From contig JALOCI010000010.1 of assembly GCA_023227835.1 (NCBI GenBank), positions 1 to 64,000 on the forward strand: a stretch of 64,000 bases of DNA. Reading direction: 5' to 3'. This document shows positions 18,565-26,518 of this stretch, in pieces. A program made the translations under genes and the position numbers. Position 1 is the first letter of the stretch. Every line of letters begins with the position of its first letter. The stretch is from Bacteroidales bacterium (GTDB taxonomy: Bacteria; Bacteroidota; Bacteroidia; Bacteroidales; UBA932). The notes below the pieces were generated by a model. It saw only the letters and a list, made by a program, of their open reading frames with translations. It had not been told where the DNA came from and searched no databases.

Positions 18565-19209
18565 ATGAGTCGTTTTTACCGTATAGTTCCTATACTTCTC
18601 ATAGTTGCCGTTTCATGCAGCAAGAAGGATATTATTCCAAGAAGTGAACTTCCTCAGATACTGGCAGACATATATATGGCAGACAGATCTGTCATGAATG
18701 ATCCATTGAAGATGTCAAAAACAGACAGTATACTTATATATGAACCAGTCCTTAAGAAACATGGTTACAGCACCAACGATCTTATAAATACTTTCAATTA
18801 TTACCTGCCAACACCTTTAAAACTCAAGAGTTCTTTCATGTCAGCCAGAGTCATACTTGAAAGAAGGCTGGAGGAGGTTCGGAGGGAAATCTCAGCAAAT
18901 CAGGAAAGGGACTCGGCATTTGCCCCGATCCGGAATCTTATCAGGGGGGCAGATTCACTGAAGTATATGGATTCCAGAGAGAGAGCACTTAGATGGATAT
19001 TTGCACCTGATCTCTTTCCAAACAGGCGCATATATATGCCTGACTCATTGGCAACCAGATACGAACACCCAATGATGCTGATTTGGTGGCAAAATAATTT
19101 TAAGATAGAAGGAAAAAAATTTTATGAGTATGAGAAAAATCGCGGCACAATATCTGTTTCCAATAGACCGGAACCCAATCCGGAGAGGCTATCTTTGCCT
19201 GAACACTAA
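18565..19209 (+). CDS. DUF4296 lipoprotein
   Basis: The 214-residue protein starts with a lipoprotein signal (ILLIVAVSC, Cys18). It carries the DUF4296 pattern 'LPQILADIYMADR' followed by a helical segment with 'YEPVLKKHGYS'. DUF4296 proteins are Bacteroidota envelope lipoproteins of unknown function. Its end overlaps the following amidohydrolase by about 80 bases in another frame, a long overlap but one where both reading frames look real. Confidence 0.8.
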   Translation: MSRFYRIVPILLIVAVSCSKKDIIPRSELPQILADIYMADRSVMNDPLKMSKTDSILIYEPVLKKHGYSTNDLINTFNYYLPTPLKLKSSFMSARVILERRLEEVRREISANQERDSAFAPIRNLIRGADSLKYMDSRERALRWIFAPDLFPNRRIYMPDSLATRYEHPMMLIWWQNNFKIEGKKFYEYEKNRGTISVSNRPEPNPERLSLPEH

Positions 19210-20332
19210 CGGAGAAATTCTGGAAATCGGGCAACTCAAAGAGGGCGAGGAGAGTGAAAGCACCGAATTTTACAATGGAATTATCTGCCCCGGTTTTGTA
19301 AATTCTCACTGTCATATAGAACTTTCTCATCTCAAAGGTGCATTTGCTGAAGATACAGGCATGGCCGGCTTCATCCGTCAGATAAATGCCCTCAGGGAGA
19401 GTGTCGGGACAGAGGAGCGCGTAAATGCACTGGAGCGTGAAATGGACCAACTCTATGACAGTGGTGTATCAGCAATGGCAGATATCAGCAACTGTGACGA
19501 GAGTTTTTCTAAAAAATCGAAGTCTCCCATGTACACCCGCACATTTCTTGAGGTCTTCGGCTCAGAACCAAAGGATTGTGAAAATGTAATGCAAAATGTT
19601 GAGATACTACATCAAAGAGCCATAACCTTCGGAATTGATGCCGCACCAACACCACACTCATGTTACACAATGAGTCCTAATCTGAATAAAGCCTCAAGCA
19701 GAGAGGCTCTGAAGGAGGGATACCTCTCCTATCACAATCAGGAGAGCTGGGAGGAGGAAGAATTGATTAAAACAGGAACGGGCCCCCTTGCTGACGACTA
19801 TAGGGGCAGAGGTCTGAGCACTCCGCCCGTGACAGGAAAAAGTGCCCTCACTTATTTTATGGACAATATCTCTGAAATTTGGAAGAGTGACAAAAGAAGG
19901 ATTCAGGAACACATTCTGTTGGTGCATAATACGGCAACTAATGAAGAGAGCATAGACTACGCCATGGCTATAGCCGAGAACCTGTACTGGGCAATCTGTC
20001 CGCTATCCAATATGTTTATCCACAGATCCCTTCCGCCACTTGAACTTATGAGACGCAAAGGGTGCACTATCACCCTGGGTACAGACAGTCTCTCAAGTAA
20101 TAAAGTTCTTTCTATGGTCGAAGAGATAAAACTACTGCATCGCTATTTTCCTACAATTCCTCTGAATGAAATACTTGGGTGGGCTACTTTAAACGGAGCA
20201 AAATTTCTTGGAAAAGACAACAATCTTGGCACTTTATCTGTTGGTAAAAAACCGGGGGTTGTCCTGATTGAGGGGATTGACTGGGAAAAGATGCAACTTA
20301 ATAATAACAGCCGCTCAAAAAGGTTGGTTTAA
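19124..20332 (+). CDS. Amidohydrolase-superfamily deaminase/hydrolase
   Basis: The 402-residue protein has the amidohydrolase metal site: His62 and His64 in 'NSHCHIELSH', later His residues in 'APTPHSCYTMSP' and 'LVHNTATNEES', and Asp in 'LGTDSLSSN'. The layout resembles the chlorohydrolase/cytosine-deaminase subgroup (SsnA, MtaD-like). The substrate is unknown; a purine or guanine-type base is one possibility. The start at 19124 lies inside the DUF4296 gene; a second Met two codons on ('MRKIAAQY') is equally likely. Family firm, reaction not. Confidence 0.82.
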   Translation: MSMRKIAAQYLFPIDRNPIRRGYLCLNTNGEILEIGQLKEGEESESTEFYNGIICPGFVNSHCHIELSHLKGAFAEDTGMAGFIRQINALRESVGTEERVNALEREMDQLYDSGVSAMADISNCDESFSKKSKSPMYTRTFLEVFGSEPKDCENVMQNVEILHQRAITFGIDAAPTPHSCYTMSPNLNKASSREALKEGYLSYHNQESWEEEELIKTGTGPLADDYRGRGLSTPPVTGKSALTYFMDNISEIWKSDKRRIQEHILLVHNTATNEESIDYAMAIAENLYWAICPLSNMFIHRSLPPLELMRRKGCTITLGTDSLSSNKVLSMVEEIKLLHRYFPTIPLNEILGWATLNGAKFLGKDNNLGTLSVGKKPGVVLIEGIDWEKMQLNNNSRSKRLV

Positions 20333-20343
20333 ATTGAGCTACT

Positions 20344-21120
20344 ATGTCAACAATTTTGTTTAATGAAATAATATTCGGTCCGATAAAGAGCCGCCGGCTT
20401 GGAACATCCCTGGGAGTAAATTTACTTCCAAAAAACGGGAAATGGTGCAACTTTGATTGTCTGTATTGCGAATGCGGATTTAACAAAGATGGTAAAGATG
20501 ACAGAAAATTACCAAAAAGGGAGGATGTCCGCATAAGTCTTGAAAGAGTTCTGGAACACTATTCCGCATCCGGAGAAAAAATTGACACCATAACATTTTC
20601 CGGAAACGGAGAACCCACCATGCATCCTGATTTTGCTGCCATTATAGAGGATACGCTGACCCTCCGGGACAAATTTGTTCCTGATGCAAAGGTGTCCGTT
20701 TTGTCAAATGGCAGCGGAATCTCTAAAAAGGAGACGTATGATGCTCTTTTAAAGGTGGATAATGCAATTCTTAAGGTAGACTCTGCATTTGACAGAACTA
20801 CCATTCTGATAAACCGTCCGGCTTACGCATACTCTGTCAGAAAGCTCAAGAGAGAAATGGAGCCTCTCAAAGGCCGCTTTATACTTCAGACAATGTTTCT
20901 AAGGGGCGAGTTCGAAGGTGAGATTATAGACAACACAACACCTGAAGAGATTGCCGCATGGCAGTCTCTTGCGACAGAACTTAACCCGAGAGAGATAATG
21001 ATATACACTATTGACAGGGAGACTCCTGCAAAGAATCTCAGTAAGGTTACAATTCAAGAGATGGAAAAAATAGCGGCACCACTCAGAGAGAAAGGCTATA
21101 TGGTTAAAATAAGCGGTTAA
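20344..21120 (+). CDS. Radical SAM protein
   Basis: The 258-residue protein has the CxxxCxxC iron-sulfur motif at Cys35, Cys39 and Cys42 ('WCNFDCLYC') and the Gly-rich 'SGNGEPTMHP' block that binds S-adenosylmethionine. No auxiliary cluster domain is evident. It is a short, core-only member of a group common in Bacteroidota; the substrate is unknown. It sits 11 bases after the amidohydrolase and 3 bases before dtd. Confidence 0.85.
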   Translation: MSTILFNEIIFGPIKSRRLGTSLGVNLLPKNGKWCNFDCLYCECGFNKDGKDDRKLPKREDVRISLERVLEHYSASGEKIDTITFSGNGEPTMHPDFAAIIEDTLTLRDKFVPDAKVSVLSNGSGISKKETYDALLKVDNAILKVDSAFDRTTILINRPAYAYSVRKLKREMEPLKGRFILQTMFLRGEFEGEIIDNTTPEEIAAWQSLATELNPREIMIYTIDRETPAKNLSKVTIQEMEKIAAPLREKGYMVKISG

Positions 21121-21123
21121 GAT

Positions 21124-21573
21124 ATGAGACTTGTTATTCAGAGAGTAACAGAAGCGTCAGTTATGGTTGACGGCTCTTATACAGGGAAGATAGACGGAGG
21201 TCTGTTGGTTCTTGTCGGCTTTGAAGACAATGATAGTGAGTCTGACATAGCATACGCAGTAAAGAAGGTTGTAAATCTCCGTATTTTTGATGATGCAAAG
21301 GGAGTTATGAACCATTCGGTCATTGAAAGTGGGGGATCTATACTTTTGGTAAGCCAGTTTACTCTCTACGCCCAGACCAGAAAAGGCAACAGACCATCAT
21401 ATATAAAAGCGGCGAGACCGGAAAAAGCTATTCCTTTATATGAAAGCTTTAAGAAAGAGCTTGAATCTGCTCTCGGGAAAACAGTAGAAACAGGAATCTT
21501 CGGGGCTGAGATGAAGGTTTCCCTTTTAAATGACGGTCCGGTCACTATATGGATAGATACAAAAGCTGATTAA
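21124..21573 (+). CDS. dtd: D-aminoacyl-tRNA deacylase
   Basis: The 149-residue protein is standard Dtd length with both signature motifs, SQFTL (77-81) and NDGPVT (136-141). It frees tRNA from wrongly attached D-amino acids and glycine, in the cytoplasm. It lies in a tight run between the radical SAM gene and deoC. Confidence 0.95.
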   Translation: MRLVIQRVTEASVMVDGSYTGKIDGGLLVLVGFEDNDSESDIAYAVKKVVNLRIFDDAKGVMNHSVIESGGSILLVSQFTLYAQTRKGNRPSYIKAARPEKAIPLYESFKKELESALGKTVETGIFGAEMKVSLLNDGPVTIWIDTKAD

Positions 21574-21585
21574 CACAATAAAGTC

Positions 21586-22419
21586 ATGAAAAATATCGGG
21601 AATGAATTATCAAGAATTAAGAAAAATCTTGAAAACAGAGACAGAATGTCTGAAATATACAAAACATGTTTTAGCTTGATTGATTTGACCACCCTCAACC
21701 CGACGGACACTCCCTCTAAGATTGCCGGCATGATTGAGAAAGTTAACGGATTCCGTAAAATTTATCCGTCATATCCATCTGTTGCCGCAGTCTGTGTATA
21801 TCCGAACTTTGCCGGGCAGGTAAGATCTCAGCTTAACGCTGACGGTGTCAGGATTGCTGTTGTTGCCGGCGTGTTTCCATCTTCTCAAAGTTTTCCGGAG
21901 ATAAAGGTGGCCGAATGTCGTATGGCTGTTGATAACGGAGCTGATGAGGTTGATATTGTGCTTGCATTGAATAAGTTTCTAGACAAAGACAAGGATGGTG
22001 CGTTTAATGAGATTAATAGTATAAAGGAAGCTATCGGGGAGAAGCATCTGAAGGTAATTCTGGAGACAGGAGCCCTGAAGGACTATGACATGATAGCCGA
22101 AGCATCGTCTCTTGCAATAGAAGCCGGTGCCGATTTTATTAAGACCTCAACAGGTAAAATGGAGCCGGCTGCTACTCCTGAAGCAGCATATATAATGTGC
22201 AGCAAGATTAAGGAGCATTACGAAAAAACAGGAAAGCGCATTGGATTCAAACCTGCAGGCGGTATTTCAACTCCGGGTGAAGCCACTCTTTACTATGCAA
22301 TTGTGGAGGATATTCTTGGTAATGACTGGCTCAATCCCGAACTTTTCAGAATAGGTGCAAGCCGTTTGGCAAACAACTTGCTTACAGAAATTGAAGGAAA
22401 GACTATTAGTTACTTTTAA
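21586..22419 (+). CDS. deoC: Deoxyribose-phosphate aldolase
   Basis: The 277-residue class I aldolase shows 'LIDLTTLNPTD', 'EVDIVLALN', the Schiff-base lysine Lys186 in 'GADFIKTSTGK' and a second lysine in 'GFKPAGGIST'. It splits 2-deoxyribose 5-phosphate into glyceraldehyde 3-phosphate and acetaldehyde for deoxynucleoside breakdown. The 'T' in 'DLTTL' replaces the His of the common 'DHT' pattern, as in the longer Bacteroides-type enzymes. Confidence 0.93.
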   Translation: MKNIGNELSRIKKNLENRDRMSEIYKTCFSLIDLTTLNPTDTPSKIAGMIEKVNGFRKIYPSYPSVAAVCVYPNFAGQVRSQLNADGVRIAVVAGVFPSSQSFPEIKVAECRMAVDNGADEVDIVLALNKFLDKDKDGAFNEINSIKEAIGEKHLKVILETGALKDYDMIAEASSLAIEAGADFIKTSTGKMEPAATPEAAYIMCSKIKEHYEKTGKRIGFKPAGGISTPGEATLYYAIVEDILGNDWLNPELFRIGASRLANNLLTEIEGKTISYF

Positions 22420-22430
22420 AACAACAAGAG

Positions 22431-22892
22431 ATGAAAAGAATTTTAATTATAATTTCCGCACTCCTGATTACATTGAGTGCCAAAGGACAGGATTATGAAA
22501 GGGCTGTAAGCGCACGCCTCGGAACAAGCATAGGAGCATCTTACAAACAGTTTATAACAGCGGGTTCTGCATTTGAAGCTATGAGCTCAATAGATATTAT
22601 CGGGAAGAATGACCGCAAGTTAACTCTCTCAGCGTATGGCGAGTACCATTACAATCTTGAAGTAGACGGCCTCTCTCTTTTCGGCGGTCCGGGTGCTTCT
22701 TTCGGCTTTTACATTGCGGGAGATTACAAAGACGGAGCTGTTTTTTCAATCGATTTGATCAGCGGTATTGAGTATAAACTTCCTGATTATCCTTTTATTT
22801 TGGCCTTTGACTGGAATCCCAAATTCCAAATGGTTACAAACGCGGGCATAAAACCGGCAAACTTCGGCCTAAGCTTCAGATATACATTTTAG
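22431..22892 (+). CDS. Small outer-membrane beta-barrel-like protein
   Basis: The 153-residue protein has a signal peptide (residues 1-19, ending SAKG). After it come alternating hydrophobic and polar strands with aromatic ends, finishing in 'FGLSFRYTF' with a C-terminal Phe, as in outer-membrane barrels. An eight-stranded barrel is plausible from the size. Function is unknown. It lies 11 bases after deoC and 11 bases before the dipeptidase. Confidence 0.65.
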   Translation: MKRILIIISALLITLSAKGQDYERAVSARLGTSIGASYKQFITAGSAFEAMSSIDIIGKNDRKLTLSAYGEYHYNLEVDGLSLFGGPGASFGFYIAGDYKDGAVFSIDLISGIEYKLPDYPFILAFDWNPKFQMVTNAGIKPANFGLSFRYTF

Positions 22893-22903
22893 CAAAACCT
22901 ATC

Positions 22904-24256
22904 ATGAAAAATTACATTAAAGAAAATAGCGAGCGCTTTCTCTCGGAATTGTTTGAATTACTGAGAATTCCATCTGTCAGCTCTATGGCAGACCACAACA
23001 GTGACATGCAACAAGCTGCTGAAAAGTATGTCCAGCTTCTTATTGCGGCTGGTGCAGATAGAGCATCAGTTTACAAGACAAAAGGGCATCCGGTGGTATT
23101 CGGAGAAAAGATTCTGGACAAGTCTCTTCCTACTATTTTGGTCTATGCCCATTATGATGTACAACCGGCAGACCCTATCGAAAAGTGGACAACTCCGCCA
23201 TTTGAGCCACACATAAGAGATGGAGCCATATATGCCAGAGGTGCGAATGATGATAAGGGACAAGGATTTATGCATGTTAAAGCCCTTGAGTATCTTATAA
23301 AAACCAATCAACTTAAATGTAACGTAAAATTCATTATTGACGGAGAGGAGGAGATCGGTTCTCCAAGTCTTGCAGAATGGGCTGTTGAACACAAGGAACT
23401 TCTCTCCTGTGACGACATTCTGGTTTCTGACACAACAATGATTGATGAAAAAATACCATCACTGAATGTCGGCATGAGAGGACTGACATATATGGAGGTA
23501 GAAGTTACCGGCCCTAATAAAGACCTGCACTCCGGACATTATGGAGGAGCTATTCTAAATCCTATCAATACATTGTGCAGTATGATAGATAAGCTTATTG
23601 ACAAAGACGGCAGAATTACTATCGACGGTTTTTATGATGACGTGGTGATACTCTCTGATCAGGAAAGGAAGATGTTAAACATGGCTCCTTTTGATATTGA
23701 GGAATATAAAAAGTTTCTTGACATAGACGAAGTAGCGGGGGAAAGCGGCTATACAACTATGGAAAGGACTGGGATAAGACCATGTCTGGATGTAAACGGC
23801 ATCTGGGGCGGTTACACAGGTGAAGGAGCAAAAACCGTTATTCCGTCAAAGGCTTATGCAAAGATTTCCATGAGGCTTGTTCCTAACCAGGATAATAAAA
23901 AGATAGCCGAATTATTTCAGGCCTATTTTATGAAGCTTGCACCTAAGGGAGTCAAGGTTAAGGTTACATCTCATCATGGCGGGCAAGGATTCCTGTGCCC
24001 TATCTCTTCTAAAGTATACAAATCTGCATCCCGTGCAATAACTGAAGTATACGGAATTGAACCGGTTCCGAACCGCGGTGGAGGAAGTATTCCTGTTTTG
24101 GCCGATTTGCAGCAGATTCTTGGAGCTAATCCCCTTCTTATGGGCTTTGGTCTAGAAAGAGATGTCATTCACTCACCTAACGAAAGCTATCTCTTGAGTC
24201 AGTTCTACAAAGGAATCGAATCTATTGCTCTTTTTTACAAGTACTATACTGAATAA
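22904..24256 (+). CDS. M20-family dipeptidase
   Basis: The 450-residue metallopeptidase has the M20 metal ligands His83 and Asp85 ('YAHYDVQP'), the bridging Asp in 'ARGANDDKG', the Glu pair in 'DGEEEIGS', and the late His in 'DVIHSPNE'. The lid domain carries 'DLHSGHYGG'. It matches the CNDP/PepV-like dipeptidases that cut dipeptides in the cytoplasm with two metal ions. No signal peptide. It ends the plus-strand run that began at the DUF4296 gene. Confidence 0.88.
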   Translation: MKNYIKENSERFLSELFELLRIPSVSSMADHNSDMQQAAEKYVQLLIAAGADRASVYKTKGHPVVFGEKILDKSLPTILVYAHYDVQPADPIEKWTTPPFEPHIRDGAIYARGANDDKGQGFMHVKALEYLIKTNQLKCNVKFIIDGEEEIGSPSLAEWAVEHKELLSCDDILVSDTTMIDEKIPSLNVGMRGLTYMEVEVTGPNKDLHSGHYGGAILNPINTLCSMIDKLIDKDGRITIDGFYDDVVILSDQERKMLNMAPFDIEEYKKFLDIDEVAGESGYTTMERTGIRPCLDVNGIWGGYTGEGAKTVIPSKAYAKISMRLVPNQDNKKIAELFQAYFMKLAPKGVKVKVTSHHGGQGFLCPISSKVYKSASRAITEVYGIEPVPNRGGGSIPVLADLQQILGANPLLMGFGLERDVIHSPNESYLLSQFYKGIESIALFYKYYTE

Positions 24257-24384
24257 ATTTAGAATTTACATCAAGCCAGGTATATACTGAACATAAATAC
24301 AGCTGCAGATTTTTGGCAAAATTTGTCAACTTGGCATTTATGAACTTTATCAATGATATTCAATTCTCATTGTAATAAAGCATA

Positions 24385-24461
24385 TTGTCTTTGATTAGAC
24401 AAAAATATTGCTAAAGACAAAAATAAACATTAATGATTTCTTAAACTTTAGCATATCTTTA
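24385..24461 (+). promoter_or_regulatory. Repeats and candidate promoter upstream of the ECF sigma gene
   Basis: The 11-bp sequence AGACAAAAATA occurs twice (24397-24407 and 24415-24425), 18 bases apart. TTGTCTTT (24385-24392) is the inverted match of AAAGACAA (24413-24420). Downstream, TATCTTTA (24454-24461) is one base from the -7 consensus and 24 bases before the sigma-factor start. The repeats may be a control site; no regulator is identified. Confidence 0.35.
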
Positions 24462-24485
24462 CGCAATAAACGAAACTCTCACTTG

Positions 24486-25082
24486 ATGAATCGTAGCGGA
24501 ACATATAATGATAGCAAGTTGCTCACGCTGGTAGCGAACGGAAATGAAGCTGCTTTTCATCAACTATATAGGCTTCATCATCAGCGTGTTTATTCTTTTG
24601 CATTTTTTCTAACATCTTCTGATCTTCTTGCGGAAGAGGTAACTCAGGAAATATTTATAAAAATTTGGAATCATCGTGCAGAACTTTCTGAAATAAAAAT
24701 ATTTGATGCATGGGTTAAAACGTTGGTACGTAACCAATGTTACACTTTTTTAAATCGTCTTGCGAAAGAACGTCTTGTATTCCAGAATATTAATAATCAA
24801 GAAATTCAGGTATCAAGCAGTACTGAAGAAAAGTATATATCAGAAGAGTATATCACTCTTCTACGACAAGCAGTGAGCCACTTATCCGAGCAACAAAGAA
24901 AGGTCTTCTTGTTTAGTCGTATTGATGGAATGAGACTTGATGAAATAGCAATCAAAATGGGGCTAAGTATCAATACTGTAAAAAGTCACATTAAAGCTGC
25001 CATGAAAAATATCCGTCTCTCTTTGGGTAGCCAGGCCCTTATTATATTCACTGTTTTTGGTAAAAATTTGTTTAAGGAATAA
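24486..25082 (+). CDS. ECF RNA polymerase sigma factor
   Basis: A 198-residue sigma-70 family protein of the ECF class. Region 2 holds 'VTQEIFIKIWNHR' and region 4 the helix-turn-helix 'LDEIAIKMGLSINTVKSHI'. I chose the ATG at 24486 ('MNRSGTYND'), because it fits family length; an upstream in-frame start would add 26 unrelated residues. It is followed by a FecR-type anti-sigma and an STN-type SusC receptor, the standard three-part envelope signalling unit of Bacteroidota. It should direct transcription of this locus once the receptor reports its ligand. Confidence 0.92.
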   Translation: MNRSGTYNDSKLLTLVANGNEAAFHQLYRLHHQRVYSFAFFLTSSDLLAEEVTQEIFIKIWNHRAELSEIKIFDAWVKTLVRNQCYTFLNRLAKERLVFQNINNQEIQVSSSTEEKYISEEYITLLRQAVSHLSEQQRKVFLFSRIDGMRLDEIAIKMGLSINTVKSHIKAAMKNIRLSLGSQALIIFTVFGKNLFKE

Positions 25083-25162
25083 TTTTTTTAAACAACGACT
25101 CATCCTTTTTTCCTCTTCGTTAGTCTTATATAAAAAGAGATTATAGAAAAATAAAAAAGGAG

Positions 25163-26374
25163 ATGGATTCCGACAGATTATACAGTTTATTAGATGCATA
25201 TAAAATGCGATCTATAAACAAAGAAGAACAGAAAGAGCTTCTCCAAGCTTTGGCTGATCCTGCATATTCTGAGACAGTGAAACAATGGATCTCTGATTGT
25301 TGGGATAAGAGAAATTTGCCTGAGTTATTATCTATTGAACAGTCAGAACAAATTTACGGAGAGATCAGGGAGAAAATTCTTCCAGGCATTAAGAAAAATA
25401 GGTATTACACATTCGGTCGGGTAATAATTACAACAGCCGCTGCAATTGTGGCAGGGATTATTATTACAGTTTTCTGGATCAACAACGAGCACAAAACGTT
25501 GGAGGAAAATGTTGCTGAGGTTGTTAAAGTAATTAAAGATGTTCCGGCCCCAGACATGACCAAAGCGAGGATAACTTTAGCTGACGGGAAGGTTTTATAT
25601 CTTGACAGTCTTGAGAATGGCAAATTATCCCGACAAAAAGGGATTGACATTATTAAATTAGATGATAACAGTCTTAAATATAAAGGATCATCGGCTATAG
25701 TAACCTATAATACATTAACTAATCCCAGGGGGAGCGATGTAGTTTCAATAACTTTAGCAGACGGGACAATTGTATCTTTAAACGCGGATTCTTACATTAC
25801 ATATCCTACGTCTTTCAATTCACAAGAGCGTAAAGTTATACTAAGTGGAGAGGCATATTTTGATGTTGCTAAGAATAAAGATGTACCATTTATTGTGAAT
25901 ATAAATAATAAGTTTGAAGTTAAAGTTTTTGGTACTGAATTTAACATTAATGCATATAAGGATGAATCTACAATCAGAACTACATTAGTAGAGGGCTCCG
26001 TACAAGTTTCACAAAACATAACAAATTCAAAGGAACACAGCTTTATGCTCTATCCTGGACAACAGGCCTCACTTTCAGACGAAGGAATTTTTTCTATACA
26101 AAACGTAGATATTTCAGAGTCAATTTCCTGGAAGGACGGTGTGTTTAACTTCACAGACATGAATTTAGAGTCGATAATGAAAAACCTTTCAAGGTGGTAT
26201 GACGTAGATGTTGAGTTTAAAAATAGCGAGTTAAAAAAATTAATTTTCGGGGGAATAATATCCCGGAGATCTAACATATCAACAATTCTTAAATTTCTAG
26301 CCATGACAGAGACTGTAAATTTTGAAGTTAACGGTAGTAAAATAATAGTAAAAGAATTTCTGAACGAACAATAA
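25163..26374 (+). CDS. FecR-family anti-sigma factor
   Basis: The 403-residue protein has a cytoplasmic N-terminal part, one membrane segment (about residues 88-107, 'VIITTAAAIVAGIIITVFW'), a periplasmic FecR domain (about 185-290, with 'SDVVSITLADGTIVSLN') and a C-terminal DUF4974-type STN-like domain (about 325-400). It should hold the ECF sigma at the membrane and free it when the STN domain of the neighbouring receptor signals. It lies 80 bases after the sigma gene. Confidence 0.92.
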   Translation: MDSDRLYSLLDAYKMRSINKEEQKELLQALADPAYSETVKQWISDCWDKRNLPELLSIEQSEQIYGEIREKILPGIKKNRYYTFGRVIITTAAAIVAGIIITVFWINNEHKTLEENVAEVVKVIKDVPAPDMTKARITLADGKVLYLDSLENGKLSRQKGIDIIKLDDNSLKYKGSSAIVTYNTLTNPRGSDVVSITLADGTIVSLNADSYITYPTSFNSQERKVILSGEAYFDVAKNKDVPFIVNINNKFEVKVFGTEFNINAYKDESTIRTTLVEGSVQVSQNITNSKEHSFMLYPGQQASLSDEGIFSIQNVDISESISWKDGVFNFTDMNLESIMKNLSRWYDVDVEFKNSELKKLIFGGIISRRSNISTILKFLAMTETVNFEVNGSKIIVKEFLNEQ

Positions 26375-26392
26375 AAATTAAAGGAGGACATT

Positions 26393-26404
26393 ATGAATAG
26401 GTAA
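26393..26404 (+). other. Possible three-codon leader ORF with strong Shine-Dalgarno
   Basis: AGGAGG (26382-26387) is followed after 5 bases by ATG AAT AGG TAA. Strong Shine-Dalgarno sites are uncommon in this phylum, so this stands out, but whether the mini-ORF is translated is unknown. Confidence 0.25.
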
Positions 26405-26414
26405 CATTGTAAAA

Positions 26415-26479
26415 ATGAGTTTCACCTATATAAAAACCCGGGCTCCGCTGGAGACGGATCCCGGGGAGATTAGGTGAAA
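26415..26479 (+). promoter_or_regulatory. Nested hairpin and 20-codon leader ORF before the STN-type SusC
   Basis: The inner stem pairs 26437-26447 with 26455-26465 (CCCGGG outer arms, TCCG/CGGA inner arms, one C-T mismatch, loop CTGGAGA). The outer stem pairs TTTCACCTA (26420-26428) with TAGGTGAAA (26471-26479), nine perfect pairs. The whole element is covered by an open frame of 20 codons (26415-26477, MSFTYIKTRAPLETDPGEIR) whose stop overlaps a GTG in the receptor frame. There is no T run after it, so it is not a plain terminator. Ribosomes on the small ORF would melt the hairpin. A regulatory role is inference. Confidence 0.55.
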
Positions 26480-26518
26480 AAAGAAAACGTAAGTATTCAC
26501 CAAAACCAAAACAAAATT

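Noticed and set aside
18485..18565. 27-residue N-terminal extension of PurD
   Set aside because: The extension covers both divergent -7 boxes and is not like the family; 'MRVLIIGSGG' is the standard start.
26474..26518. GTG start that would lengthen the STN-type SusC by 15 residues
   Set aside because: It lies inside the outer stem of the leader hairpin, and the ATG at 26519 already gives a normal long n-region and signal peptide.
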